Shown: positions 8,002 through 17,046, counted from the first letter of the stretch. The stretch is DNA of 64,000 nucleotides from Cupriavidus metallidurans CH34 (GCF_000196015.1 NC_007973.1:1054001-1118000), one strand, 5' to 3'. A program made the numbers and translations. The notes: generated by a model not told the origin, from the sequence alone.

Positions 8002-9171
8002 TCAGAGCTTTGCCAGACGATCCAGCGCCAGCTTCAGCGTCTCTTCCTTCTTCGCGAAACAGAAGCGCACGACACCCGATTCACGCGGCGTGGAGTAGAA
8101 CGCCGAGACCGGAATCGCGGCAACGCCGATTTCGCGCGTGAGCCACATCGAGAAATCGGCCTCGCTCATATCGGAGATCGCCGAGTAGTCGACGCACTGG
8201 AAGTAGGTGCCGTCCGATGGCAGAAGCTTGAAGCGCGTGCCGGCCAGGCCCGCACGGAAGTAGTCGCGCTTGGCTTGGTAGAACGCGGAGAGGTTCAGGT
8301 ACGGGGCCGGGTCGGCCATGTAATCCGCCAGCCCGTACTGCACCGGCGTGTTCACCGTGAACACGTTGAACTGGTGGACCTTGCGGAATTCGTTAGACAG
8401 CGCGGCCGGGGCGGCCACGAAGCCGACCTTCCAGCCCGTCACGTGATAGGTCTTGCCGAAGCTCGACACGACAAAGCTGCGTCGCGCCAGTTCGGGATGG
8501 CGTGCCACCGACTCGTGCTGCTGGCCATCGTAGACCATGTGCTCGTAGACCTCGTCGGACAGCAGCAGGATGTCGGTGCCGGCCAGCAGGTCGGCCAGTT
8601 GCTGCATGTCCTCTTCGCGCCAGATCGTGCCCGTCGGGTTGTGCGGGGTGTTGATCATGATCATGCGCGTGCGCGGCGTGATCGCGGCGGCCAGCTTGTC
8701 GAACGGGATGCGGAACAGCGGCGCTTCCAGCGTCACGGGCACGGCCGTCGCGCCGGCCAGTTCGATTGCAGGCAGATAGCTGTCGTAGCACGGTTCCAGC
8801 ACGATCACTTCGTCACCCGGATGCACGGCGCAGAGGATGGCGGTCAACAGGCCCTGCGTGGCGCCCGCGGTCACCGTGATCTCGGTATTCCAGTCGTAGG
8901 TGTGTTCGTACAGCTTCGCGATCTTGGCGGCAATGGCCTGGCGCAGTTGTGGCACACCGGCCATCGGCGGGTACTGGTTGTGACCGGTGCGCATTGCGTG
9001 CGTCACGGCGTCGACGATGCGCGGGTCGCAGTCGAAATCCGGGAAGCCCTGGCCGAGATTGACGGCGTTCTTTTCGGCCGCCAGCGCTGACATCACGGTA
9101 AAGATCGTGGTGCCCACGTTGGGCAGGCGCGACGGGGGCGGATTCAGCGGGGCGAGGTTGGATTCAGCCAT
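8002..9171 (-). CDS. PLP-dependent aminotransferase, YbdL-like
   Basis: A 389-residue class I/II aminotransferase. It follows E. coli YbdL (a methionine-preferring aminotransferase) closely through its whole length as I recall that sequence: LPNVGTTIFTVMSALA at the start, NLGQGFPDFD, the NPTG motif at 178-181, the PLP lysine at Lys240 in SSFGKTYHVTGWK, and VRFCFAKKEETL at the end. Like YbdL it may act in methionine salvage, transaminating 2-oxo-4-methylthiobutyrate, or accept other hydrophobic amino acids. No salvage genes are adjacent. The ATG at 9171 has no good Shine-Dalgarno match, but the alignment supports it. Confidence 0.88.
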   Translation of the reverse strand: MAESNLAPLNPPPSRLPNVGTTIFTVMSALAAEKNAVNLGQGFPDFDCDPRIVDAVTHAMRTGHNQYPPMAGVPQLRQAIAAKIAKLYEHTYDWNTEITVTAGATQGLLTAILCAVHPGDEVIVLEPCYDSYLPAIELAGATAVPVTLEAPLFRIPFDKLAAAITPRTRMIMINTPHNPTGTIWREEDMQQLADLLAGTDILLLSDEVYEHMVYDGQQHESVARHPELARRSFVVSSFGKTYHVTGWKVGFVAAPAALSNEFRKVHQFNVFTVNTPVQYGLADYMADPAPYLNLSAFYQAKRDYFRAGLAGTRFKLLPSDGTYFQCVDYSAISDMSEADFSMWLTREIGVAAIPVSAFYSTPRESGVVRFCFAKKEETLKLALDRLAKL

Positions 9172-9219
9172 GACGGAGCTTGAAAGAGTAGAAGCGGGGC
9201 AATCAGCCAGAGCGACATT

Positions 9220-9759
9220 CTAGCCGCGATCATCGGGCGGCACCCATGCCGCCAGCCAGCCGCCGAATGCCAGCGGCGGCAGCACTTCCACCCCGCTGGA
9301 GCGGCGCAGGCGGCTGCGGAGCTTGAGCACTGCCTTGTCCTTGGACACCAGCAGCGCCGCGCGCGAGAAATGGGCGAGTTCGATGAACTTCTGGTCGTCG
9401 GTGTCCTTGCACTTGGGCAGGCGGATCGCGTCAGCGTCTTCCTGGGTGGGCACCGGTTCTAACGTGGTGAAGCGGTCGACCTCCGCGAGCGCCGCGTCGA
9501 TATCGACGGCAAAGCGGGTGAACTGGGGATAGGCCAGCACCCGGCGCAGCTCCTCGCGGCAGTCGGCGCGGATCACCGGTGCGATGGCGCCGGCCGCCAG
9601 CGCGGCCCGGATCGGTTCCACATGCGGGTCGCGGAAGACCAGCAGGTCTACCCAGATATTGGAGTCGAGGACTACCCGGGGTGCGGAAGTGACGGAGAGG
9701 GCGCCGGCATCAGGGCCGGCGCTGGAGTTGGCATCGTGGCCGGTGTGGGTGGTGTGCAT
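9220..9759 (-). CDS. PIN-domain protein (putative ribonuclease, toxin-like)
   Basis: A 179-residue protein with a PIN nuclease domain of the COG1569 type. The acidic metal-binding residues are visible: Asp32 in [10 protein letters not shown], Glu69/Glu70 in CREELRR, and Asp119 and Asp121/122 in CKDTDDQKF. The first 25 residues are low-complexity and may not be folded. Such proteins often serve as toxins of toxin-antitoxin pairs, but no small antitoxin gene overlaps it here. It may therefore be a solitary housekeeping PIN protein or an orphan. It is divergent from yaaA, with only 40 bases between the two starts. Confidence 0.8.
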   Translation of the reverse strand: MHTTHTGHDANSSAGPDAGALSVTSAPRVVLDSNIWVDLLVFRDPHVEPIRAALAAGAIAPVIRADCREELRRVLAYPQFTRFAVDIDAALAEVDRFTTLEPVPTQEDADAIRLPKCKDTDDQKFIELAHFSRAALLVSKDKAVLKLRSRLRRSSGVEVLPPLAFGGWLAAWVPPDDRG

Positions 9760-9799
9760 TCGCTACAATCTGGTCTTTGTTTCTGCCCCCGATTTTGCC

Positions 9800-10585
9800 A
9801 TGCTCATCGTCCTGTCTCCCGCCAAGTCCCTGGACTACGAGACACCCCCACGCGTCAAGTCCCATACGCTACCGCGTTTCATCGACCGCTCGGCCACGCT
9901 GATCGAGCGCCTGCGCAAGCTCGCCCCGCAGGATGTGGCATCGCTGATGGATATTTCCGACAAGCTCGCGGTGCTCAATGTCACGCGTTACGCGGACTGG
10001 TCGCCCGAGTTCACGGCCGCCAACAGCAAGCAGGCCGTGCTGGCCTTCAATGGCGATGTCTACGACGGCCTCGATGCGAAGACGCTGTCGACCGACGACC
10101 TTGCCTTCGCGCAGAAGCACATCCGTATCCTTTCCGGCCTCTACGGCGTGCTCCGGCCAATGGACTGGATGCAGCCGTATCGCCTGGAAATGGGCACGCG
10201 GCTCGACAACGCCGCTGGCAAGGACCTCTACGCGTTCTGGGGCGACGACGTCACGGCGTTGATCAACAAGGACATGGCCGAGCTCAAGCACGAGGGCTCG
10301 CTGACGCTGGTGAACCTGGCGTCCGAGGAGTATTTCAAGGTAGTGCGCCCGAAGGTGCTGGCCGCGCGCGTGATCACGCCCGTGTTCGAGGACTGGAAGG
10401 GTGGCCGCTACAAGATCATCTCGTTCCACGCCAAGCGCGCGCGTGGCACGATGGCCCGCTACGCGGTCACGCATCGCGTGACGGATCCCGCGCAACTGAA
10501 GCGCTTCAACGAAGACGGCTACGCCTTCGACAAGGCCGCGTCCGACGATGCCCGTTGGGTATTCCGCCGCCGCCTGGAAGACTGA
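9800..10585 (+). CDS. yaaA: YaaA family peroxide-stress protein (DUF328)
   Basis: A 261-residue YaaA protein. In E. coli YaaA limits free iron and DNA damage during peroxide stress and binds DNA. The family signature [16 protein letters not shown] opens the protein, and [22 protein letters not shown] (about residues 113-134) and [12 protein letters not shown] are further conserved blocks. Length agrees with E. coli (258). I chose the ATG at 9800 because the family starts exactly here; upstream codons belong to an extension with no family match. A TACAAT hexamer at 9764-9769 fits a -10 box, although no good -35 is visible. Confidence 0.95.
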   Translation: MLIVLSPAKSLDYETPPRVKSHTLPRFIDRSATLIERLRKLAPQDVASLMDISDKLAVLNVTRYADWSPEFTAANSKQAVLAFNGDVYDGLDAKTLSTDDLAFAQKHIRILSGLYGVLRPMDWMQPYRLEMGTRLDNAAGKDLYAFWGDDVTALINKDMAELKHEGSLTLVNLASEEYFKVVRPKVLAARVITPVFEDWKGGRYKIISFHAKRARGTMARYAVTHRVTDPAQLKRFNEDGYAFDKAASDDARWVFRRRLED

Positions 10586-10603
10586 GAACCAAGGAGCTAC
10601 TTC

Positions 10604-11746
10604 ATGACCTCAGCGCTGCATATCTCCACGCTGTTCGACTCGGGTGCGATCGAAGTCGAAGCCCTCGATCGTGCCGACGACATCCGCCTGCGTATCCGCG
10701 CCGATTCGCACGCCGACTTTCGCCAGTGGTTCCACTTCCGGCTGCAGGGCGCGGCCGGGCAGGACTGCAAACTCCAGTTTCTGAACGCGGGCGAATGCAC
10801 CTACCCGGACGGCTGGCGCGACTACAGCGTCGTGGCCTCCTATGACCGGGCCCACTGGTTCCGCGTGCCGACGCGCTACGACGGCACCACCATGACCGTC
10901 GACTTCAAGCCTGAACACGACAGCGTCTGGTTCGCGTATTTCGAACCGTATCCCGAGGAGCGGCACCTTTCGCTGCTGGCCTCCTGCCAGCGTTCGCCGC
11001 TGGCGAAGCTGTCGCACCTTGGCAGCACCGTCGATGGGCGCGACCTGACCTGCGTGACGCTGGGTCAGCCAGGGCCGGGCAAGAAGACGGTCTGGATGAT
11101 CGCGCGCCAGCATCCGGGCGAAAGCATGGCCGAGTGGTTCTGCGAAGGCGTGCTGCAGCGCCTGACGGGCACCGGCATGTGGGCGGGTGATCCTGTGGCG
11201 CGCAAGCTGCTCGATCGCGCCGTGTTCCATATCGTGCCGAACATGAATCCGGATGGTTCGGCGCGCGGCAACCTGCGCACGAATGCCGCGGGCGCCAACC
11301 TCAATCGCGAATGGATGCAGCCGAGCCTCGAGACGAGCCCCGAGGTGTACCACGTGCGCCGGGCGATCGAAGCCACTGGTGTCGATCTGTTCTTCGACAT
11401 TCATGGTGACGAGGCGCTGCCGTACAACTTCGTAGCCGGCAGCGAGATGCTTCCTGGCTTTACCGCAGCCCAGCGCGACCAGCAGTCGCGCTTCATCGAG
11501 GCGTTCAAGCGGGCCACGCCCGACTTCCAGGACGTGCACGGCTACGCTGCAAGCAAGTACAACGCGGACGCACTGAAGCTTGCCTCGAAGTACATCGGCC
11601 ATACCTTCGGCTGCCTGGCCCTGACGCTGGAGATGCCGTTCAAGGACAACGCCGACCTGCCAGACCCGGTGCTGGGCTGGAACGGTGCGAAGAGCGGCCT
11701 GCTTGGTACGTCGATGCTGCAGGCGGTGCTGGAGTATCTGGGCTGA
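10604..11746 (+). CDS. M14-family zinc carboxypeptidase, cytosolic (CCP-like)
   Basis: A 380-residue metallocarboxypeptidase of the cytosolic carboxypeptidase (M14, AGBL/CCP-like) branch. An N-terminal beta domain (about 1-130) precedes the peptidase domain. Zinc ligands are His170 and Glu173 in RQHPGESMAEW and His267 in FFDIHGDEALP. The substrate-binding segment NLNREW is at 232-237, and the catalytic Glu343 is in LTLEMPFK. Eukaryotic relatives remove glutamates from protein tails, but bacterial substrates are largely unknown. There is no signal peptide. AAGGAG precedes the ATG, 18 bases after yaaA, so the two may share a transcript. Confidence 0.9.
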   Translation: MTSALHISTLFDSGAIEVEALDRADDIRLRIRADSHADFRQWFHFRLQGAAGQDCKLQFLNAGECTYPDGWRDYSVVASYDRAHWFRVPTRYDGTTMTVDFKPEHDSVWFAYFEPYPEERHLSLLASCQRSPLAKLSHLGSTVDGRDLTCVTLGQPGPGKKTVWMIARQHPGESMAEWFCEGVLQRLTGTGMWAGDPVARKLLDRAVFHIVPNMNPDGSARGNLRTNAAGANLNREWMQPSLETSPEVYHVRRAIEATGVDLFFDIHGDEALPYNFVAGSEMLPGFTAAQRDQQSRFIEAFKRATPDFQDVHGYAASKYNADALKLASKYIGHTFGCLALTLEMPFKDNADLPDPVLGWNGAKSGLLGTSMLQAVLEYLG

Positions 11747-11776
11747 CGGACGCGATCAGGGTTTGAAGCGCCAAGC

Positions 11777-11806
11777 GCTCCCTTTCCCGCAAGCGGGAGA
11801 GGGAGC
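11777..11806. repeat. Hairpin of the dispersed CCCTCTCCCGC palindrome type
   Basis: Arms GCTCCCTTTCCCGC and GCGGGAGAGGGAGC (one G-T pair) around a 2-base loop, between the carboxypeptidase gene and the convergent lipoprotein gene. It shares its core with 2213-2236 and 22449-22474. Confidence 0.75.
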
Positions 11807-11841
11807 CGGACCTGCGTCTCAGTCGCAGTCGGCGCAGGGCC

Positions 11842-12636
11842 TTACTGCTTCTTCTTGGTTGTCGTCTTGGAAGATGTGCTCTTAGAGGACGATGTCGATT
11901 TGGACGTCGAGCTTGCCTTGCTGGACTTCGACGACGTCGACGCCTTGGCGGTGCTCTTGCCTTTCTTCTTTTTCGAGTGCGATGTGGCCACGGCGGGTGC
12001 CGCAGCCGGTTCGCTGATCGTTTCGCCGCTGCTGTTGAGCAGTTCGTACGCGAGCATCATGCCGTTGTCGTAGCCGCAGCGGACCTTGACCGGTTGCCAT
12101 TGCGGTTCCCCCGAGCGTCGGTGCGCGCTGGCAGCGAACGTCACGACAGAGCTGACGACGACGGACTGCTTGCCCGACGAGAACCGGCTTTCCCAGCGCT
12201 CCTCGGTGGCCTGATCCTGGGTGAGCGCGCCCGTGGGGATCTTCAGCGCGTCATAAGTCGCCGACCGCGGCACCACCCAGCTGGCGTGCGCGGCGCAATC
12301 GGCTACGTCGGCCGATGCATTCTCCGTCTTCATCAACTGATCGCGCATTTGGGCGCGATATTCGGCCAAGCTCACGCGGCCCCTGTCGGGCAGCGTGACC
12401 GTCGTCGTGGGCGGGCTCTTGCCGTTGGCGGTCGGGGTCTTGGCGGCCGTCGCCGAGGCTGGGCCGGGGGCTACGGGAGTGGAGGTGCTGGCAGCGGGCG
12501 AGCCGGGCTGGCCAGCCACGGCTGTGGTCTCGTCCGTCGGTGCGGTGGCGCAACCGGCGAGTGCGATCGCACCGGCCACTGCGGCAGACAGCATACGCAG
12601 CCGGCTGCCGAACAGTTCGGAAATTCGTCGGATCAC
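11842..12636 (-). CDS. Putative lipoprotein with a Ser/Thr/Lys-rich tail
   Basis: A 264-residue protein I cannot assign to a named function. The N-terminus has a hydrophobic stretch ending in the lipobox IALAGC (Cys29), so it is probably an outer- or inner-membrane lipoprotein. A Pro/Ala/Thr-rich linker (about 35-80) leads to a globular region of about 125 residues, with two cysteines that could pair (one in DVADCAAH, one in KVRCGYDNG). The last ~45 residues are almost only Ser, Lys and Thr, a highly basic disordered tail that might contact peptidoglycan or polyanions. The start is GTG at 12636; an ATG at 12594 would still leave a lipobox and cannot be excluded. Confidence 0.75.
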   Translation of the reverse strand: MIRRISELFGSRLRMLSAAVAGAIALAGCATAPTDETTAVAGQPGSPAASTSTPVAPGPASATAAKTPTANGKSPPTTTVTLPDRGRVSLAEYRAQMRDQLMKTENASADVADCAAHASWVVPRSATYDALKIPTGALTQDQATEERWESRFSSGKQSVVVSSVVTFAASAHRRSGEPQWQPVKVRCGYDNGMMLAYELLNSSGETISEPAAAPAVATSHSKKKKGKSTAKASTSSKSSKASSTSKSTSSSKSTSSKTTTKKKQ

Positions 12637-12821
12637 GGGGTCGTCTTTGCTCGGTGAAGCAAGGAGGGGTTAGTGAAGGATTGCCATGATAGAGGAATCC
12701 CCCGCGGCAAAGTTCCTAAATGTTGTTACCCTTCATTCTAATTGCTCGCAACCGTCGCGATCCCCGTGGATTTGGGTGTGTGCGATAGCAGAGAATTGCC
12801 GAGTCACGCAACTCTGGCGAA

Positions 12822-12852
12822 CCCCGAGGCACGCGTGCTGCGTGCCTCGGGG
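12822..12852 (-). terminator. 13-bp perfect hairpin after the N-formylglutamate amidohydrolase gene
   Basis: Arms CCCCGAGGCACGC and its complement enclose a 5-base loop, 35 bases beyond the leftward stop codon at 12888. There is no T-run. The remaining space to 12637 holds no recognisable gene. Confidence 0.6.
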
Positions 12853-12887
12853 CAGGGCACCATTGCGGCAGCCCTTTGATCCGTCGG

Positions 12888-13760
12888 TCAGATCGTGCGC
12901 GCGAAGCGCAGCAGCTCGTCCATCAGCGCGTTGAGGTCGCGCTTGAGCTTGTCGAACCCGGCGCTGTGCGTCAGGCCGACTTCATCCATGTACAGCTTCC
13001 GGTTGACTTCCAGCTGCAGGCTATGGCGGTTGGCCTGGGGCTGACCTACCACGCGCACGATTTCCACGCCCTTGTAGGGATGGTTGCGCCACACGTCGTA
13101 GCCCATTTCCTTGAGTACGCTCTCCACGCGATCGGTGAAGCGCGTGTCGCAAGTCGTGCCGTCGCGGTCACCCACCACGAAATCCGGATGCTGCAGGCCC
13201 GGGTGCTCGGTCGCGTATTGCGCGGCCTCGCTCGGCATCGAGTGGCAGTTGATGTGCCACACGCGGCCGTGGCGGGCTACGGCCTGGTCGGACAGACGCT
13301 GCAACTGGGCGTAGTAGGGCAGGTAATAGTTGTCGATGCGCGCCTGCAGTTCGGCCACGCCGAGCTTGCGATCGTAGATCGGCTCGCCGGTGTCCAGCAC
13401 GCGCCAGACCAGGCCCTTGCCGAGGCGCGTCTTCGAAGTTTCCTGCTTGGCGCCGGGCCACGGCGCGTCGAGCAGGGCTTCGTCGATCTCCTCGAGACCG
13501 CGGTTGGCGTCTAGGTAGCTGCGCGGAAAGCCCGCGCAGAGCAGCGGGATACCGCGCGCGGGCGCGTCGGCGTAGAGCTCGTCCACGAACGTGTCTTCCG
13601 CCTGCCGCAGCAGCGGCAGGGGCAGGTTGCCGGCGAAGCGGAAGTCCGCCGGGTACGTGGTGCAGCTATGGGGGGAATCAAGAAAGAGCGGGCCGCACTC
13701 GCCTTCCGGCATGTGCAGGAAGTACGGGCTTTCCGCGGTCTTTCGGTCTGCTTCGGTCAT
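12888..13760 (-). CDS. N-formylglutamate amidohydrolase family protein
   Basis: A 290-residue member of the N-formylglutamate amidohydrolase (HutG-like) family, zinc enzymes that hydrolyse N-formyl or related N-acyl glutamate-type compounds. Recognisable blocks are LFLDSPHSCTTYP (residues 25-37), AGFPRSYLDANRG, HINCHSMPSEA, VVGDRDGTTCD and HSLQLEVNRKLYMD; the His and Glu residues in these blocks are probable metal ligands. No histidine-degradation genes are present, so a role outside the hut pathway is likely. The gene starts only 20 bases after the stop of a Bug binding-protein gene on the same strand, which suggests that the imported ligand and the enzyme's substrate are related. Confidence 0.88.
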   Translation of the reverse strand: MTEADRKTAESPYFLHMPEGECGPLFLDSPHSCTTYPADFRFAGNLPLPLLRQAEDTFVDELYADAPARGIPLLCAGFPRSYLDANRGLEEIDEALLDAPWPGAKQETSKTRLGKGLVWRVLDTGEPIYDRKLGVAELQARIDNYYLPYYAQLQRLSDQAVARHGRVWHINCHSMPSEAAQYATEHPGLQHPDFVVGDRDGTTCDTRFTDRVESVLKEMGYDVWRNHPYKGVEIVRVVGQPQANRHSLQLEVNRKLYMDEVGLTHSAGFDKLKRDLNALMDELLRFARTI

Positions 13761-13780
13761 GCTGGGTTACCGGTCCGTGA

Positions 13781-14767
13781 TTAGTCCAGGGAGATCTTGG
13801 CGGCAGCGGCCACGCGCTTGTTCTTGGCTACTTCGGTGGCGATCTGCTGCGCGAAGTGCTGCGGCGTGTCGCCCACCGGCGTGGCGCCGAGTTTTTCGAG
13901 CTTGGCGCGCACTTCCGGCATGGCCAGCACTTTGATGGCGGCGGCGTTCAGCTTGGCCTGGATGTCGGCCGGCAGCTTGGCCGGGGCGATCAGGCCGAAC
14001 CATGCGGCGTCATTGACTTCGGGCAGGCCCAGTTCGGCGAAGGTCGGCACGTTCGGCAGCGCGGCCACGCGCTTCGGCGCAGCCACGGCCAGCGCGCGCA
14101 GCTTGCCGCCTTCGATGAACGGCAGCGACGACGGCAGGTTGTCGAACAGCACCTGCACCTGGCCAGCCAGCGCATCGTTCAGCGCGGGGCCCACGCCCTT
14201 GTAGGGCACGTGCAGCAGTTCGGTCTTGCTGCTCATCTTGAACAGCTCGCCCATCATGTGCGACACGCTGCCGTTGCCGGCCGAGCCGTAGGCGATCTTG
14301 TTCGGTTCCGATTTGGCCAGCGCGATGAACGACTTCATGTCGGTGGCCTTCACGTTCGGGTTGATGCTCATCACGTTCGGCACGGAGGCCAGGTTCGTGA
14401 TCGGCGTGAAGTCCTTGGTGGCGTCGTATTGCAGGCGCGGGTACACGGCCGGGTTGATGCCGTGGGTCGATGCGGTGGCGATGCCGAGCGTGTAGCCGTC
14501 CGGCGTGGCCTTGGCCAGGTAGCCGGTGCCGATGCTGCCGCCGGCGCCGCCGCGGTTGTCCACCACCACGGCCTGGCCCAGTTGCTGGCCGAGCTTGTCG
14601 GCGACGATACGCGCGACGATGTCGGTGGTGCCGCCAGCCGGGAACGGCACCACGAGCGTGATGGGCTTGGTCGGATACGTGCCTTGCGCCAGGGCGGGCA
14701 GGGTCAGGCCGGCGGCCGCGAAGGTGGTGGCGGCGGCGAGGATCTTGAGCAGGGGACGGCGTTGCAT
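13781..14767 (-). CDS. Bug-family (TctC-like) periplasmic binding protein, paired with an amidohydrolase
   Basis: A 328-residue tripartite tricarboxylate transporter receptor. A Sec signal peptide ends at PALAQ (about residue 28). Family landmarks are VVPFPAGGTTD, GGAGGSIG and LHVPYKGVGP. Together with the following N-formylglutamate amidohydrolase gene (20 bases downstream) and the divergent LysR gene 148 bases upstream, it looks like a small inducible uptake-and-hydrolysis unit for an N-acylated amino acid or similar acid. That pathway is inference from gene order. No membrane components are encoded nearby. Confidence 0.9.
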   Translation of the reverse strand: MQRRPLLKILAAATTFAAAGLTLPALAQGTYPTKPITLVVPFPAGGTTDIVARIVADKLGQQLGQAVVVDNRGGAGGSIGTGYLAKATPDGYTLGIATASTHGINPAVYPRLQYDATKDFTPITNLASVPNVMSINPNVKATDMKSFIALAKSEPNKIAYGSAGNGSVSHMMGELFKMSSKTELLHVPYKGVGPALNDALAGQVQVLFDNLPSSLPFIEGGKLRALAVAAPKRVAALPNVPTFAELGLPEVNDAAWFGLIAPAKLPADIQAKLNAAAIKVLAMPEVRAKLEKLGATPVGDTPQHFAQQIATEVAKNKRVAAAAKISLD

Positions 14768-14884
14768 CGTCGGGATTCCGGTGGGGATTCAGGGAGCGGA
14801 ACTCAGCAAAAGCTGAATTCTTTGGCTCTCATGATTCTGCTTGCCGATGCAAGATGCGTGCAAACGAAATAAAATCCCCAGGTC

Positions 14885-14898
14885 ATTCCAAATGGTAT
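14885..14898. promoter_or_regulatory. Candidate LysR-type operator
   Basis: The dyad ATTCC-AAAT-GGTAT (one mismatch) lies in the divergent space between the Bug-protein and LysR genes, 17 bases before the LysR start. Including flanking bases it fits the T-N11-A pattern of LysR-family sites, so it may be the autoregulatory operator. Confidence 0.45.
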
Positions 14899-14915
14899 TG
14901 AATTAAAGGTGCTCT

Positions 14916-15818
14916 ATGCGACGCTTATGCCCGTCGCTGACGGAATTGCAGGCATTCGAAGCCGCTGCGCGGCACAACAGCTTCACGCTGGCCGCCCGGG
15001 AGCTCCACGTCACGCAGGGGGCGGTCAGCAAGCAGGTGCGCAGTCTCGAGGCGTTTCTGGGTGTCGAACTGTTCGAGCGCGTGCGCCAGCGTCTGATGCT
15101 GACCGGCGCGGGGGAGCGCTATCTGGAGCGTATCCGGCCGAGCCTGAACGAGATCGAGGCGGCCAGCGTGGAGTTGATCGCGCGCAAGGGGCGGGGCGGC
15201 ATCCTGCATATCGCCAGCATGCCGACGCTCGGCGCCAAGTGGCTGATTCCGCGGCTGCCGCAGTTTTTCGCCCGGCATCCCGAAGTCACGCTGGAGTTCG
15301 TTCCCCATGCCCAGGGCTACGATTTTTCCCAACCTGATCTCGATGCGGCGATCCGCTTCGGCGACGGCGTCTGGCCGGGAAGCCTCGCCGACTATATGAC
15401 TGGACGCGAAGTGCTGCCGGTGTGCCGGCCGGGATTGCTCGCGCAGGAGTCTGGGGGCGCGGTTGCATCAGCCGAGGGTTTGCTGCGTTATCCGCTGCTG
15501 CATCACACCACGGTGCCGGAGGCGTGGCCAGACTGGCTGTCCGAACTGGGGGTGTCCACGCGCCAGGCATGGAGCGGGGCACGTTTCGATCAGTTCTCGT
15601 TGCTGACACAGGCGGCGGTGTCGGGGCTAGGCATCGCGCTGATTCCGCGCTGCCTGATCGAAGAGGAGATTGCCACCGGCACGCTGGTGGTGGCGCATGC
15701 CGCGCGCGTGCTGGCCAAGAAGGGGTATTACCTCTGCTATCCGGAACAGAAGGCTCACCTGCCGGCGCTGCAGACGTTCCGGGCTTGGTTGATGGAAGGT
15801 GTCGACGTGGTGGCGTAG
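14916..15818 (+). CDS. LysR-family transcriptional regulator, GcvA-like
   Basis: A 300-residue LysR regulator. The winged helix-turn-helix occupies residues 1-62 (LTELQAFEAAARHNSFTLAA then TQGAVSKQVRSLE), followed by the linker helix and a substrate-binding fold from about 93. The GcvA/AmpR-like group is suggested by DLDAAIRFGDGVWPG and SGLGIALIPRCLIEEEI. It is divergent from the Bug/amidohydrolase pair, the usual arrangement for a regulator that controls its neighbour and itself; the inducer is unknown. AAAGGT precedes the ATG. Confidence 0.92.
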   Translation: MRRLCPSLTELQAFEAAARHNSFTLAARELHVTQGAVSKQVRSLEAFLGVELFERVRQRLMLTGAGERYLERIRPSLNEIEAASVELIARKGRGGILHIASMPTLGAKWLIPRLPQFFARHPEVTLEFVPHAQGYDFSQPDLDAAIRFGDGVWPGSLADYMTGREVLPVCRPGLLAQESGGAVASAEGLLRYPLLHHTTVPEAWPDWLSELGVSTRQAWSGARFDQFSLLTQAAVSGLGIALIPRCLIEEEIATGTLVVAHAARVLAKKGYYLCYPEQKAHLPALQTFRAWLMEGVDVVA

Positions 15819-15870
15819 CGGCCCGGCAAGCGCTCATTCCAGGCGCTAACTCCGGGCGCTACGTCATCCA

Positions 15871-17046
15871 CTATTTCGACAGTACTTTCATCGCTGCCTC
15901 GAGTCCCGCGATCGTGACCGGGTACATGCGGTTCTTCATGATCTGGTTGATCACGGTGATCGACTGGCGGTACTGCCAGAGGCCTTCCGGCTCGGGGTTC
16001 AGCCACACGAAACGCGGGAACTGCTCGATCATGCGATTGAGCCACACGGCGCCGGCCTCGGCATTGTTGTACTCGACCGAGCCGCCCGGCTGCAGGATCT
16101 CATAGGGGCTCATCGTCGCATCGCCGACGAAGATCACCTTGTAGTCCGGCGTGTACTTGTGGATGAGATCCCACGTGGCGATCTTCTCCGCATGGCGGCG
16201 GCGGTTGTTCTTCCACACGTAGTCGTAGAGACAGTTGTGGAAGTAGTAGTACTCGAGGTGCTTGAACTCGGTCTTGGTGGCCGAGAACAGTTCCTCCACG
16301 CGCTTGATGTGGTCATCCATCGAGCCGCCGACATCCATCAGCATCAGGACCTTGACCTTGTTGTGGCGCTCGGGCCGCAGCTTGATGTCGAGCATCCCCG
16401 CGTTGGCGGCGGTGGAGTGGATCGTATCGTCGAGATCGAGTTCGGTGTCGGCGCCCTCGCGCGCGAAACGGCGCAGGCGGCGTAGTGCCACCTTGATGTT
16501 GCGCGTGCCGAGTTCGACCTGGTCGTCGTAATCCTTGTACGCGCGCGTCTCCCACACCTTGATCGCGGTGCGGTTGCCCTTGGACGGGCCACCGATGCGG
16601 ATGCCCTCGGGGTTGTAGCCGCCGTGACCGAACGGCGAGGTGCCGCCCGTACCGATCCACTTGTTGCCGCCCTCGTGCTTTTCCTTCTGCTCCTCGAGCA
16701 GTTGCTTCAGGCGTTCCATCAGCTTGTCGAGGCCGCCCATGGCCTCGATCTTGGCCTTTTCCTCGGCCGACAGCTCGCGCTCGAGCGTCTTCTGCAACCA
16801 GTCGAGCGGGATGTCGCTCTTCCAGTCGATCAGGCTCTCCACGCCCTTGAAGTAAGCGGCGAAGGTCTGGTCGAACTTGTCGAAGTGCTTCTCGTCCTTT
16901 ACCAGCGTCATGCGCGACAGGTAATAGAACTCGTCGATCGACGGCGCGATAACCTGCGCGCGCAGGGCTTCCAGCATCGTCAGGTACTCCTTGACCGATA
17001 CCGGCAGCTTGGCGTGGCGCAGCGAGAAAAAGAAATCGATCAGCAT
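15871..17046 (-). CDS. VWA-domain protein of the CoxE-like family
   Basis: A 391-residue protein with an N-terminal helical domain and a C-terminal von Willebrand A domain. The metal-ion-dependent adhesion motif reads VLMLMDVGGSMDD, so DxSxS is DxGxS here, a form that I recall as normal for this CoxE-like group. A Glu/Lys-rich helical segment (about 100-130) precedes a glycine-rich stretch. Such proteins act with MoxR ATPases as chaperones or metal-insertion helpers, and the moxR gene is two genes upstream on the same strand. I chose ATG 17046 because GGGGAGAG lies upstream and MLIDFFFSLRHAKLPVSVKEY is the typical start. The client is unknown. Confidence 0.88.
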   Translation of the reverse strand: MLIDFFFSLRHAKLPVSVKEYLTMLEALRAQVIAPSIDEFYYLSRMTLVKDEKHFDKFDQTFAAYFKGVESLIDWKSDIPLDWLQKTLERELSAEEKAKIEAMGGLDKLMERLKQLLEEQKEKHEGGNKWIGTGGTSPFGHGGYNPEGIRIGGPSKGNRTAIKVWETRAYKDYDDQVELGTRNIKVALRRLRRFAREGADTELDLDDTIHSTAANAGMLDIKLRPERHNKVKVLMLMDVGGSMDDHIKRVEELFSATKTEFKHLEYYYFHNCLYDYVWKNNRRRHAEKIATWDLIHKYTPDYKVIFVGDATMSPYEILQPGGSVEYNNAEAGAVWLNRMIEQFPRFVWLNPEPEGLWQYRQSITVINQIMKNRMYPVTIAGLEAAMKVLSK

